From contig NZ_WCJE01000002.1 in NCBI RefSeq assembly GCF_016743335.1, positions 62,001 through 126,000 on the forward strand: a stretch of DNA of 64,000 nt, given 5' to 3'. Both the position numbers and the translations under genes were made by a program. Source of the DNA: Streptococcus suis (lineage in GTDB: Bacteria; Bacillota; Bacilli; Lactobacillales; Streptococcaceae). A model generated the notes under the pieces. The model worked only from the letters and a program-made list of their open reading frames with translations. It was not told where the DNA came from and made no database searches. Below are positions 24,159 to 32,271 of this stretch, in pieces (position 1 is the first letter of the stretch; each line of letters starts with the position of its first letter).

Positions 24159-24463
24159 CAACTCCCACGTCCTTTCAGAAAATTCGGTATTGGATCGCCT
24201 ATGTTAATTTGGTCATATTGCTTTTTAGTGACCATAAATTTCCCATAGGCTCCAACCGTCACGATATATCTACTTTGGATAATTTCCTTGTCCGTCACAG
24301 TGCCAACCATTTCAGCACCCGCATTGTCAACTCGATAGACGATGATTTTTGGTTGCTCAATCTTAGAATCTAGCTTGTCAATCTTATAGATGATCAGCAA
24401 TGGTGTTGCCAGGATGGATAGTAAAATGCAAAAGTTACCGATAGCTGTTAATGTCTTTCTCAC
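24158..24463 (-). CDS. DUF1372 membrane-anchored phage protein
   Basis: 101 aa. One N-terminal membrane helix (8-27) then an extracytoplasmic-size domain with YRVDNAGAEMVGTVTDKEIIQSRYIVTVGAYGKFMVTKKQYDQINIGDPIPNFLKGRG, which matches DUF1372 of streptococcal phages. Function unknown. Confidence 0.75.
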   Translation of the reverse strand: MRKTLTAIGNFCILLSILATPLLIIYKIDKLDSKIEQPKIIVYRVDNAGAEMVGTVTDKEIIQSRYIVTVGAYGKFMVTKKQYDQINIGDPIPNFLKGRGS

Positions 24464-24945
24464 AAGTCTGCATCCTTCACAAATACTCCGTCAATCATCT
24501 TGCCCTTTCGGTCCTTGATTTCGTCATAGGCTATCTTTAGACAAGTATCAGCCGTTGTGCAATTATGGATAGCAACAGAATGGATGTTGCTGTGTAGCAT
24601 AATCAAATCTGGCTTGATTAGTGGTGTCTTGGTTTCATCGTAAAATACATGCTTGTGTAATTTGTTGGCGAGATTGCCAAGACTGGCAACCATTAGCAGC
24701 AATTCCATTTCTTCTGGTGTCGCTCGAATGTCTGCACCATTCTTGATCTGCAATTCCAGACCAGTCAAGACAACTTGCATGTCACCCAAGGAATCCTTAA
24801 TCAAGTCAGACTTGCCTTTGGCAACACCTTCAAATAATTCTCCAGCTTCTTCCATGAGTTTTTCAAATTGTTTGACTGGATTGGCTTCGTGTAAATTGCG
24901 GTCGATAAACCATTGCTGGACCTTTTCATCAAGTGTTTTAGTCAT
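24460..24945 (-). CDS. MazG-like nucleotide pyrophosphohydrolase
   Basis: 161 aa from ATG 24945 (GGGGGAT upstream). FEKLMEEAGELFEGVAKGKSDLIKDSLGDMQVVLTGL has the EExxE...DxxxD metal-binding pattern of MazG-type all-alpha NTP pyrophosphatases. Phage versions hydrolyse (d)NTPs or lower ppGpp. Overlaps the previous gene by 8 bases. Confidence 0.8.
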   Translation of the reverse strand: MTKTLDEKVQQWFIDRNLHEANPVKQFEKLMEEAGELFEGVAKGKSDLIKDSLGDMQVVLTGLELQIKNGADIRATPEEMELLLMVASLGNLANKLHKHVFYDETKTPLIKPDLIMLHSNIHSVAIHNCTTADTCLKIAYDEIKDRKGKMIDGVFVKDADL

Positions 24946-25120
24946 TTTCAATCCCCCATTTATTTGCTAAGTATTCTGCATACCAGTTTTCGTCTCCGAT
25001 GTTAATAATAGTTTCTTTGCTGATGACACCATTTTCAATTAAGTCATCTAGCGCCTCAGCTTTGGCCATCATCAAGTTTCCCTCCTTGATTGGCAATGTC
25101 ATCATTTGTCCTCTAGTCAT
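24938..25120 (-). CDS. Unknown phage protein, 60 aa
   Basis: GGAGGAAATACAAA precedes ATG 25120. Sequence MMAKAEALDDLIENGVISKETIINIGDENWYAEYLANKWGI; short helical, no family seen. Overlaps both neighbours. Confidence 0.55.
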   Translation of the reverse strand: MTRGQMMTLPIKEGNLMMAKAEALDDLIENGVISKETIINIGDENWYAEYLANKWGIEND

Positions 25121-25346
25121 TTTGTATTTCCTCCGTTAGTTTCTTAGTTATCAAGTAATAACAATCAACTGCTCCATAATCAATCCTGATAGTATTTCCA
25201 CTCATACTTTTGCGAAAACGTGGATTGTTGATAGCTGATGATGATTTTTGGTGTGCTTTGAGTGCATCGATAGCATCCTGGACCTGAACAAAGTTTCCAA
25301 GATGATGTCTGCGATATCCATTGAAGATAAAATATAGCTCAATCAT
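25113..25346 (-). CDS. Unknown phage protein, 77 aa
   Basis: ATG 25346 overlaps the end of the methyltransferase gene by 8 bases. Contains FVQVQDAIDALKAHQKSSSAINNPRFRKSMSGNTIRIDYGAVDCYYLITKKL. Not recognised. Confidence 0.55.
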   Translation of the reverse strand: MIELYFIFNGYRRHHLGNFVQVQDAIDALKAHQKSSSAINNPRFRKSMSGNTIRIDYGAVDCYYLITKKLTEEIQND

Positions 25347-26115
25347 ATAATTTAATAAAATCCTTATACACCCTGCTAAATATCTCAATCACAAGTTTTT
25401 GAGGTATATTTGACCTCTCATTGTATGACTTTGAAAAATGTCCCCATTCGATTTCCTGTTTAATGATTTCATTTTTCAAATCTAAGTTGATATTGCTAGC
25501 GAACTTTGTAGGTTTTTGAAGTGGATAATCATAGTTGTTATACCTTGTGATGTTTAGGTAAGGTAACTTAAATCCCATAACATCCTCAATGTACTTCCAT
25601 AGCCGACCACTTGCAGGGTTTTCAATAATGAAATATCTGGGATTGTACCGCTTGATAATCTCAACAGTGTTGAAGGCACATAATTCTCCATTCACACGCT
25701 TCATGAACTGTCTATCGTACTGATAATTGATATAAGCCTGTTCATAGTCGGACTTATTCCTGATTGTGAACATACTAGCCTCACGCTGTGGTACGAATAA
25801 ACTATCTGAAAGGTCTTCTTGTTTCCAACAGGCATTCCCCTCATTCATGGCACTTGCGTTGGACCATGACTCGCATGGTGGACTTGCGATTATTAGGTCA
25901 GGTTTTGGTAATTGATCCAAAGTGTCAAATAGAGTGTTGTCCCCAAAAAGCCTGCTATAGTCAGCTAAATTCAAGTTGATAAAGTGATTGTTCTTGTTTT
26001 CTATGTCTATGCCAATCGGATAGATGTCAATGTTCGCCCCCCCTGAACGTTTAAGTGTAGCAACTCCTTTTGTGTAGGAACCATTGCCACTATCAAAGAG
26101 AGCCCAAACTATCAT
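25339..26115 (-). CDS. DNA (cytosine-5) methyltransferase-like protein, orphan
   Basis: 258 aa from ATG 26115, 11 bases after the loader gene; AGGAGG lies 16 bases before, so a nearer non-ATG start (ATT) cannot be excluded. LFDSGNGSYTKG is the SAM-binding start, IIASPPCESWSN (C81) the catalytic PPC motif IV, and FIIENPASG (165-167) motif VI. Small relative to C5 MTases, with a reduced target-recognition part. No restriction partner nearby, so likely protects phage DNA from host restriction. Confidence 0.75.
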   Translation of the reverse strand: MIVWALFDSGNGSYTKGVATLKRSGGANIDIYPIGIDIENKNNHFINLNLADYSRLFGDNTLFDTLDQLPKPDLIIASPPCESWSNASAMNEGNACWKQEDLSDSLFVPQREASMFTIRNKSDYEQAYINYQYDRQFMKRVNGELCAFNTVEIIKRYNPRYFIIENPASGRLWKYIEDVMGFKLPYLNITRYNNYDYPLQKPTKFASNINLDLKNEIIKQEIEWGHFSKSYNERSNIPQKLVIEIFSRVYKDFIKLYD

Positions 26116-26125
26116 TGCTTCAATA

Positions 26126-26947
26126 TCAATACCTCCTATCTTCCGTCTCTTTCGGATATGCAAAGCTGTTTCCGACCACACCTTCCAAAATCCGACTGGA
26201 CAAGGCACCGTTGCCATAGTCATCTGCATACAAGGTTTTAATTTCCTTGCTGGTCAGATTCGTGTTGATGATCGTGTTGCTTCGTTTGTCCAAAATCTCG
26301 TAGAGTATCTGATGTGTCCACTCGTTATTGCGAGTATCAGCCTTCCGACTCTCTTTTCCAAGATCATCCAAAAATAGAAAGTCAACCTTGCTGAGTAGCT
26401 CAATCATTTCAGCTTGAGAGTAGCCATTTTCTGTATGGAAACTCTCCTTGATTTTGGTAAAGAGAGTGACCAGCGATACAAACAGCACCGACCTCGGATG
26501 TCCGTATGCCTTGAATTGCTCGTTCATGTACTTGGCCAATCCGTATGTCAGATGACTCTTGCCAACTCCTGACGGTCCAGTCACAATGGCATTGCCGAAG
26601 CCCTTATGTCGATAAAATTGCTCAATCCTCTTGGCAAAATTGATAGCCTTCTGGTCAATGTCAGCCTTAATCTCATAGTTATCAAGGCTCTTGCTTTTCA
26701 GCTTGTCAGATACCAGACTGTCTCTCTCAAAGACTGCGTAGGTATCAGCAAGCTTGTTGTTGACCTTGCTCTGACTGTTCAGTTTACTTTCAAAGGTCTG
26801 GATTGCTGCCTTGGTGCATTCTGGACATTGCTTGAGTTCTTCCATCTGTCCCTTAATAGGTACCTTGGTCAACCAAAGCTGACAACCGTGGACCTCACAG
26901 GTTTCGTCCAAGACTTGTCTGGTCTGAAAATTTTTGAATGGATTCAT
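26126..26947 (-). CDS. DnaC-like helicase loader ATPase
   Basis: 273 aa. N-terminal zinc motif C17-H20-C22...C41-C44. AAA+ core with Walker A GPSGVGKS at 124-131 and Walker B LFLDDLG (D194, D195); sensor-like NTNLTSKE further on. Loads the DnaB-type helicase encoded upstream. Confidence 0.92.
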   Translation of the reverse strand: MNPFKNFQTRQVLDETCEVHGCQLWLTKVPIKGQMEELKQCPECTKAAIQTFESKLNSQSKVNNKLADTYAVFERDSLVSDKLKSKSLDNYEIKADIDQKAINFAKRIEQFYRHKGFGNAIVTGPSGVGKSHLTYGLAKYMNEQFKAYGHPRSVLFVSLVTLFTKIKESFHTENGYSQAEMIELLSKVDFLFLDDLGKESRKADTRNNEWTHQILYEILDKRSNTIINTNLTSKEIKTLYADDYGNGALSSRILEGVVGNSFAYPKETEDRRY

Positions 26948-27706
26948 CTAAAAGCCCAACCTTTCGTCAACTTCTGTAGCATCGTTCTTTTTACTTCTGG
27001 GTGGTTGCTGATTGATGTAGTTTTCAAATTTTGTCCCAAATAAAGTAACAGGTCTCAAGAACTTGGCAAATTCCGTTCCTTGCCATTCGCTAGTTTTAGT
27101 GTCAATAACCTGTTTGAAGTCTTCAAGCGTGTAGCCTTCTTTCAACCTGGCATTGATATGTTTCTGTGTAGCTTGTGAGCCAGCAGTAAATCTAGTCCCA
27201 GCAACTTGATTGAGATAGAGAATCACTTCTGAAACAATATCTATATTATTACTCTTCTCAGTCTTATTCTTCTCAGTCTTATTTCCCTGTAAAATTTCCA
27301 GTTCTTGACCTGTATTTTCTACAGTTCCTAACTGTAAAATTTCCAGTTCCTGACCTGTACTTTTTACAGTTCCAGTAACTGCACTTAGATACAGTCTGTT
27401 AGGGAGGTTAACACCCTGGCGAACTTCTTTCAATAGCCCGATATTTGACAATTCCTTTTTGATTTTGATGACTGTCTTCTCACTTGCTGACAAGTCAAGC
27501 ATGAATTGCTCATTTGTGTAGTATTGGAAAACTATACCGTCCGAGTCATACCATTTGTTTTTTAGAGACAACTGCAAGCGGTCATAGAGTAAGCCGTACA
27601 TAAACTTGGCTGCCAAACTCAGTTGATTATACTTTTGATCGTGAATCAATGGCTTTGGGATTCGTATAAAAGCTATGTGACTTTCAACATCTGTCTTCCT
27701 AATCAT
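26948..27706 (-). CDS. Phage replication initiator (RepA_N N-domain, DnaD-like C-end)
   Basis: 252 aa; ATG 27706 chosen because GGAGGA stands 7 bases before it. N-domain IPKPLIHDQKYNQLSLAAKFMYGLLYDRLQLS is a RepA_N-type winged helix; C-end (LEDFKQVIDTKTSEWQGTEFAKFLRPVTLFGTKFENYIN) is the phage-conserved DnaD-like tail. Residues 111-150 are a low-complexity linker encoded by tandem repeats that may hold the origin. Confidence 0.88.
   Translation of the reverse strand: MIRKTDVESHIAFIRIPKPLIHDQKYNQLSLAAKFMYGLLYDRLQLSLKNKWYDSDGIVFQYYTNEQFMLDLSASEKTVIKIKKELSNIGLLKEVRQGVNLPNRLYLSAVTGTVKSTGQELEILQLGTVENTGQELEILQGNKTEKNKTEKSNNIDIVSEVILYLNQVAGTRFTAGSQATQKHINARLKEGYTLEDFKQVIDTKTSEWQGTEFAKFLRPVTLFGTKFENYINQQPPRSKKNDATEVDERLGF
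27253..27374. repeat. Tandem repeats inside initiator gene, candidate origin
   Basis: Two 42-base copies, 27288-27329 and 27333-27374, differ at 3 positions and have a 45-base period (15 codons, TGQELEILQ twice). Each holds CTGTAAAA and TTxTACAG inverted ends. Directly before them a 15-base unit CTTCTCAGTCTTATT occurs twice. Iterons within the initiator gene are a known origin design (lambda O). Confidence 0.6.
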
Positions 27707-27708
27707 CC

Positions 27709-29037
27709 TCATTCCTCCGTATTTGTAAATTTGGTGTATTCCTTGTGGAAGTACATCTTGACTGTCCCAAGGTCACCATGCCTATTCTTCTTGATGATCA
27801 GCTCAGTCAAGTTCTTTTCTGGCTGATCGTCCTTTTTGTCCTGGTAATAATCATCACGATAGAGAAAGGCTACAATATCAGCATCTTGCTCAATACTGCC
27901 TGACTCTCTCAAATCGCTCATGATTGGTCGTTTGTCCTGACGTTGCTCAACACTACGAGAAAGCTGTGACAGAGCGATAACAGGCACTTTCAATTCCTTA
28001 GCAATAATCTTCAATTGACGGGAAATCTCAGACACTTCCTGTTGCCTATTGTCCGAACGTGACCCTTGTATCAATTGCAGATAGTCAATGACAATCAGAC
28101 CTAGGCCTTCTGTTGCTTGGGCTAGCTTTCTAGCTTTGGACCTAATTTCAGCTATTCTGATGCCAGCCGTATCATCGATGTAGATTGGTGATTCTGCCAG
28201 TTGCCCTTGGGCATATATCAACCGTTGCCATTCAATCGGTGTCAGCTTCCCTGTCCTGATGTGATAACTCTTGATAGTGCCTTCAGCTGCAAGCATACGT
28301 TCAACTAAGCTCTCTGCACCCATTTCCAAAGAGAATATAGCCACAGGCTTATTAGATTTGCAGGCGACATTCTGGGCGATGTTGAGGGCAAATGCCGTCT
28401 TACCCATTGCAGGTCTAGCCGCTAAGATTATCAACTGGTCCTCATGCAGTCCAGTTGTCAGCTTGTCAAAATCTCTAAATCCAGTGGCAATTCCCGTCAC
28501 ATCGCTTGACACATTTGAGCGTTGCTCAATCTTGCTATGGCTATCCAAAATCACATCATAAATTGGCTTGAAACCTGTATTGTGATTGGAATTGCTGGCA
28601 TTAACCAAAGCTTGTTCCGCCCTGGCAATCAGGTCATTGGCAGACATTTCACCAGTATAAGCACCTGTAACCGTATCTGAGAGATTAGCAATGACTTTCC
28701 TTAACAGGGCCTTCTCAGCGACTGTCTTAGCGTAAAATTCAGCGTTAGCGCTGGTTGGCACAGCGTTGATAATCTCAGCAATGTAGGCCAATCCTCCAAC
28801 ACCGCTCAAGTCTCCCTGGTCTTCCAGAGCGGTCTTCATCGTGACCGCATCAATCGCCTGCCCATTGTCAGACAAGGTCTGCATGGTCCGAAAGATAATC
28901 TGATGTCCTGGTCTGTAGAAATCTTCTGGTTTTAGATGCTCAGCTACTAAGACAATTTTGTCTGGGTCAATGAAGATAGAACCAAGGACTGCCTGCTCAG
29001 CCAAGACATCATGTGGTAGAGTTGCTATGTTGTCCAT
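27709..29037 (-). CDS. dnaB: Replicative DNA helicase, DnaB family
   Basis: 442 aa full length. N-domain 1-100 (PHDVLAEQAVLGSIFIDPDKI), RecA-like core with RPAMGKT at 208-214, LIVIDYLQLI Walker B and an arginine-finger region SGSIEQDADIVAFLYRDDYY. Phage-encoded, acting with the loader and initiator. Confidence 0.95.
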   Translation of the reverse strand: MDNIATLPHDVLAEQAVLGSIFIDPDKIVLVAEHLKPEDFYRPGHQIIFRTMQTLSDNGQAIDAVTMKTALEDQGDLSGVGGLAYIAEIINAVPTSANAEFYAKTVAEKALLRKVIANLSDTVTGAYTGEMSANDLIARAEQALVNASNSNHNTGFKPIYDVILDSHSKIEQRSNVSSDVTGIATGFRDFDKLTTGLHEDQLIILAARPAMGKTAFALNIAQNVACKSNKPVAIFSLEMGAESLVERMLAAEGTIKSYHIRTGKLTPIEWQRLIYAQGQLAESPIYIDDTAGIRIAEIRSKARKLAQATEGLGLIVIDYLQLIQGSRSDNRQQEVSEISRQLKIIAKELKVPVIALSQLSRSVEQRQDKRPIMSDLRESGSIEQDADIVAFLYRDDYYQDKKDDQPEKNLTELIIKKNRHGDLGTVKMYFHKEYTKFTNTEE

Positions 29038-29185
29038 TCCTCTCCTCCCACATTTCAGTCACTATGCCCTTATTCCAAAGGTCCTGTTGATAAACTCTGG
29101 CTTCTTGCCAGGTATCAAAAGACTTCTTGTAGTGGTACTTCCGACCACGACTCTTTTTATTTATTTTTGCCACAATCCAGACCAT
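29009..29185 (-). CDS. Small basic protein, 58 aa
   Basis: GAGGT lies 8 bases before ATG 29185. Basic, aromatic start (MVWIVAKINKKSRGRKYHYKKSFDTWQEARVYQQDLW) resembles AP2/integrase-arm-like DNA-binding folds, but too short to decide. Overlaps the helicase start by 29 bases. Confidence 0.55.
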   Translation of the reverse strand: MVWIVAKINKKSRGRKYHYKKSFDTWQEARVYQQDLWNKGIVTEMWEERNGQHSNSTT

Positions 29186-29187
29186 AG

Positions 29188-29442
29188 CTAGACCTCACGA
29201 TCTGCTAATAGCTCGGCTTGGCATCTGTTAACCTTCTCTAAATGCTCAATCCGTCTATTTAACTCTTGGATTAGCCTAGCTTTACCAACACATTCCTGTT
29301 CTTTCAGGTCTGCCAACTTCTTAAATTCCTTGACCCTATACCTTTCGTATGCCAACTCACGTTCCAGCTCATGTTGGCTTTCAGGAATGTAGTCATCTTC
29401 CTCAACGCTCAAAAACTTTTTCATCATGTCCCAAAATTTCAT
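29188..29442 (-). CDS. Coiled-coil protein, 84 aa
   Basis: Charged helix over most of its length (HELERELAYERYRVKEFKKLADLKEQE, IQELNRRIEHLEKVNRCQAELLADREV). Role unknown. Confidence 0.6.
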   Translation of the reverse strand: MKFWDMMKKFLSVEEDDYIPESQHELERELAYERYRVKEFKKLADLKEQECVGKARLIQELNRRIEHLEKVNRCQAELLADREV

Positions 29443-29443
29443 T

Positions 29444-29632
29444 CTATCCTCCGTAATATCTGTGGATTTGAAGATATCTCAAATTCCGCTCTGGTTGCTT
29501 TTCTTCAATCACTGGCTCCCTGACCTCTATTTCAATCTCAACAGGTTTACGAATCAGCCAGATTAAGATTGGGGTCAAAATAGCAATAAATGCCAAACCT
29601 TGCTCAGCTGTCAACATCAATTCTTCTGTCAT
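29444..29632 (-). CDS. Single-pass membrane protein, 62 aa
   Basis: ATG 29632 after GAGGACAG. Membrane helix at about 12-28 (LAFIAILTPILIWLI) then a charged cytoplasmic tail (KPVEIEIEVREPVIEEKQPERN). Resembles LcnG/DUF-type small phage membrane proteins but unassigned. Confidence 0.55.
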   Translation of the reverse strand: MTEELMLTAEQGLAFIAILTPILIWLIRKPVEIEIEVREPVIEEKQPERNLRYLQIHRYYGG

Positions 29633-29913
29633 ATCGCTGTCCTCTGCCAATTATTGTGATACCATTCAATCACTGCATCACGAGGGTACTTCTCGCGAGC
29701 GTTCGGAATACGTGGGAAATCTTTGTGGCAATTAAATCGTGCATCAAAACTTCCCGTATCCTTTGTTCCTAAGAGCATTTCAGCACATTGCGACTTGTTG
29801 AGTTCCATTGGATATCGCCTTTTTTCATCGGTCACTATGTGCATGACCTTCAACGCTCTGTCCATTAGCCCAGCTTCAAACTGGTCCAACATTTGAATCA
29901 TTAGATCATTCAT
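29629..29913 (-). CDS. DUF771 / excisionase-like DNA-binding protein
   Basis: 94 aa from ATG 29913 (GGAGGACTTT). MELNKSQCAEMLLGTKDTGSFDARFNCHKDFPRIPNAREKYPRDAVIEWYHNNW is the DUF771 domain, a winged-helix related to excisionases and found in early regions of Firmicute phages. Could direct integrase toward excision. Confidence 0.75.
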   Translation of the reverse strand: MNDLMIQMLDQFEAGLMDRALKVMHIVTDEKRRYPMELNKSQCAEMLLGTKDTGSFDARFNCHKDFPRIPNAREKYPRDAVIEWYHNNWQRTAI

Positions 29914-29926
29914 AAAGTCCTCCAAC

Positions 29927-30715
29927 CTAATCTTGTTTAGGCAAACTTGGAATCACTAATGCACCCTTTCGATTAATGAAATATTGAATAACAGAAGGAT
30001 GATCATCACTCCATCGACCGTTATATGTTTCTAAAAAGAGTAATAAGAGTCGTTTTTTAGAATATCCTTCAATAGTTTCACTATTCACATTTGATTTTTT
30101 TAGTTGGGATAGCATTCTATCTTCAGAAAATACTGAGGTTGTATAAAGAGTCCAAAGCACAGATTGTAGAAATGGTTTATTTGGTAATTTTGTTTCAGAT
30201 AATACCCTTTCATAAAACTTGCAAAAACTTCTTAGCTGTTTCTCATTTGAAAAAATGTAGTCTCCATCTTTTAATCTTGTAATAACTTGAGTACCTGTTC
30301 CGTCTCTACGACCAGCACCCGCAGTAATTACCATCTTATCGCTCAATAAATCATTTTCTTCTAAAAAATTCATTAGTTTTATGAATTCGGTATCACCCTC
30401 TAATGAGTAAGAATAGACATAATCACGTAACCCCCAATTCACTGCGGAGGTATTCATTGAAATAACCGTCTTGAAGTCTGCGGTCGGATCAATGATGTAG
30501 CGAACTGGCTTACGATGTTTTTTGAGGTAATACAAGCGATGTTGGCCATCAATCACTTGTAACTTATCATTTACCAAAATTGGTTGCCGTTGCCCCTGTG
30601 AAAGAAGTTCATCCTCTAACTTACTATTCTCTGTGATTTTTCGATTACTTAATTTACTAAAAATGCTATAGTCTGTTGTTATTAATATTTCATTTGATGT
30701 TTCATTTGATTTCAT
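29927..30715 (-). CDS. ParB/Srx-like N-domain protein
   Basis: 262 aa. SQGQRQPILVNDKLQVIDGQHRLYYLKKHRKPVRYI is the ParB N-terminal (Srx-fold) motif with the CTP/nucleotide-binding GQHR box. The C-terminal 160 residues are not a ParB HTH. No parA nearby, so plasmid-type partition is unlikely; DGQHR proteins also occur as nucleases and in phage defence loci. AGAGG precedes ATG 30715. Confidence 0.65.
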   Translation of the reverse strand: MKSNETSNEILITTDYSIFSKLSNRKITENSKLEDELLSQGQRQPILVNDKLQVIDGQHRLYYLKKHRKPVRYIIDPTADFKTVISMNTSAVNWGLRDYVYSYSLEGDTEFIKLMNFLEENDLLSDKMVITAGAGRRDGTGTQVITRLKDGDYIFSNEKQLRSFCKFYERVLSETKLPNKPFLQSVLWTLYTTSVFSEDRMLSQLKKSNVNSETIEGYSKKRLLLLFLETYNGRWSDDHPSVIQYFINRKGALVIPSLPKQD

Positions 30716-30745
30716 GGTATAATCCTCTTGTAATATTTATTTGTG

Positions 30746-30769
30746 AGCCTGATTGCCGTCAGGCTTTTT
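30746..30769 (+). terminator. Plus-oriented intrinsic hairpin
   Basis: AGCCTGA (30746-30752) pairs with TCAGGCT (30759-30765) and TTTT follows on the plus strand. It opposes the surrounding minus-strand genes and covers the stop of the next one, so it would act on antisense transcripts or as a structured 3' end. Confidence 0.55.
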
Positions 30770-31103
30770 GTGTTGTATTCCAGTAGTTTTCCAAGTTCAC
30801 CGACATGATCGCTGCTAGATTCTTCTTCTCGGTTTCAATCTGTCGCCTATATGGTACCAACCCATCCAATCTCTCATGCTCTGACTTAGGCAGGTAATAT
30901 CCATTTGGCTTAGTCTTCTTTGCTACTATCGGATGATTAAAATTAACCCGCAAGCTTTCAATCACTTCTTCCAAGCTACGCTTTGAAATGCTGAATATTA
31001 GCCGTAGTTCACTTGCTTGGATTGGCAAGTCGTAACTAGCATTATTCTTGATAGCATTGAGAACTTTGATTTCCAAGTCATTCATTTCCCTAGATACTGT
31101 CAT
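30759..31103 (-). CDS. Winged-helix early protein, 114 aa
   Basis: Start at ATG 31103 (AAAGGAAATGGC before). Residues 10-75 (LEIKVLNAIKNNASYDLPIQASELRLIFSISKRSLEEVIESLR...NHPIVAKKTKPNGYYLPKS) form a helix-turn-helix plus wing typical of small phage regulators. Target unknown. Confidence 0.65.
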   Translation of the reverse strand: MTVSREMNDLEIKVLNAIKNNASYDLPIQASELRLIFSISKRSLEEVIESLRVNFNHPIVAKKTKPNGYYLPKSEHERLDGLVPYRRQIETEKKNLAAIMSVNLENYWNTTQKA

Positions 31104-31234
31104 GCCATTTCCTTTCTGATTTTTCCCAGTGCCACCACAGTCTCCCAAACATCTAGCCCCTCGAGGCTATCAACTATCAGTTGACTGAGCTGGTAGTTTT
31201 TCTTTTGCCAGTTGGCGATCAATTTACTTTCCAT
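31100..31234 (-). CDS. Small helical protein, 44 aa
   Basis: AAAGGAGAGAGAAC precedes ATG 31234; the stop overlaps the next start (ATGA). Helical amphipathic sequence (MESKLIANWQKKNYQLSQLIVDSLEGLDVWETVVALGK). Unknown. Confidence 0.5.
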   Translation of the reverse strand: MESKLIANWQKKNYQLSQLIVDSLEGLDVWETVVALGKIRKEMA

Positions 31235-31248
31235 GTTCTCTCTCCTTT

Positions 31249-31464
31249 CTACGCAGTAAACACCGCATTACCTTGTTTGTCCAAGTAGCCAATGACTGTA
31301 TGGCTGTTTGCATAGCCACATCGTGGGTTAACCCTTGGAAACCGCATCACTTCTTTTAAGATGAGCGTTCTTTTTTCGTTACAGTCGTAGACTGTTAGAA
31401 AACCTTTCTCTTTCAGAGAATTTGTTGTTTTATTGCGTTTTCTTATGAGTTCAATTCCTGACAT
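31249..31464 (-). CDS. Unknown early phage protein, 71 aa
   Basis: ATG 31464 follows AAGGAAG. MSGIELIRKRNKTTNSLKEKGFLTVYDCNEKRTLILKEVMRF..., basic; possibly DNA-binding. Not recognised. Confidence 0.55.
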   Translation of the reverse strand: MSGIELIRKRNKTTNSLKEKGFLTVYDCNEKRTLILKEVMRFPRVNPRCGYANSHTVIGYLDKQGNAVFTA

Positions 31465-31486
31465 CTTTTTCTTCCTTTCTAGTTTG

Positions 31487-31723
31487 TTAGTTGGATAGTT
31501 TCCGTTCGGGAACGCTATCTTCAAAAAAAATTCCTAATTCATCTCTTGAAAATCCAAGGATTGCGGCAATATTCGCGAACTCATTTACGCCGATATCTAC
31601 CAAACCATTCTCTCGTTTAGCGTATAAAGCACGGTCTTTCCAGCCCATACGGTTTGCCACTTCATCTTGGGTTAGACCTTTTGCTATACGTTCTGCTTTT
31701 AGACGTTTTAAATTTATTTTCAT
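31487..31723 (-). CDS. Cro-like helix-turn-helix regulator
   Basis: 78 aa. LKAERIAKGLTQDEVANRMGWKDRALYAKRENGLVDIGVNEFANIAAILG is an Xre-type HTH. First gene of the minus-strand early operon, facing the repressor across shared operators; so by position the Cro equivalent. Confidence 0.85.
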   Translation of the reverse strand: MKINLKRLKAERIAKGLTQDEVANRMGWKDRALYAKRENGLVDIGVNEFANIAAILGFSRDELGIFFEDSVPERKLSN

Positions 31724-31751
31724 TCGTACTCCTTTCTTGATAACTTTTATC

Positions 31752-31802
31752 GTTCCCGTTGTGGAACATTTTTAGTATATGCCTTTCGTTCCGTTTTGTC
31801 AA
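31752..31802 (-). promoter_or_regulatory. Early promoter with operators
   Basis: TTGACA (31797-31802 complement), 17-base spacer, TATACT (31774-31779 complement). GTTCC...GGAAC inverted half-sites at 31752-31767 and a CGTTCCG at 31787-31793 in the spacer are likely repressor/Cro operators. Confidence 0.8.
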
Positions 31803-31860
31803 CATTTTTTGCAAAAAAAAAATAAAAATATTATTTTTTTGCTTTTGTTTGTGTTTTTTT

Positions 31861-31877
31861 GGGAACGATGTTATAAT
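31861..31877 (+). promoter_or_regulatory. Repressor promoter with third operator half-site
   Basis: Extended -10 TGTTATAAT (31869-31877) directed at the repressor; GGGAACG (31861-31867), inverse of the CGTTCC half-site, lies just before it and would allow autoregulation. AAAAAGGAG at 31890-31898 is the ribosome site. Confidence 0.7.
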
Positions 31878-31905
31878 GAATTCAAATTGAAAAAGGAGTA
31901 AAAAT

Positions 31906-32271
31906 ATGAGGACCAATGAAGAAATAATCCAAATATTGATGGATAAATTGGGAGAAAAGAATATCTCAATGAGTGAGTTGGCCCGTCGTACAGGAATTGC
32001 CAAATCAACACTTTCTAGATATTTTAATAAAACAAGAGAGTTCCCGCTAAACCGTGCCGATACTTTTGCAAAAGTATTAGGTATTACAACTGAGTATTTA
32101 CTTGGTATGGAAGTGACACCCACAAAAGAACCTACTCCCACAATCGACCTCTCAAACCTACGCGAGCGTGTTGTCTTATTCGACGGCAAACCACTCTCGG
32201 ATGAAGATGTAGAGAAAATCACCAAGATCATTGAACTATCCTTGGAGGTTAGTGCTAGTGAAGATAGATGA
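31906..32271 (+). CDS. Phage repressor, HTH without protease domain (ImmR-like)
   Basis: 121 aa. NISMSELARRTGIAKSTLSRYFNKTREFPLNRADTFAKVLGITTEYLLGM is the HTH. The C-end (VVLFDGKPLSDEDVEKITKIIELSLEV) lacks the S24 self-cleavage domain of CI; a separate metalloprotease gene overlaps its 3' end, as in ImmR-ImmA systems. Maintains lysogeny. Confidence 0.85.
   Translation: MRTNEEIIQILMDKLGEKNISMSELARRTGIAKSTLSRYFNKTREFPLNRADTFAKVLGITTEYLLGMEVTPTKEPTPTIDLSNLRERVVLFDGKPLSDEDVEKITKIIELSLEVSASEDR

Noticed and set aside
31662-32231. 189-residue minus-strand frame
   Set aside because: Antisense to the repressor and its promoter region; composition (Ser/Phe-rich) is non-protein-like and the repressor frame is clear.
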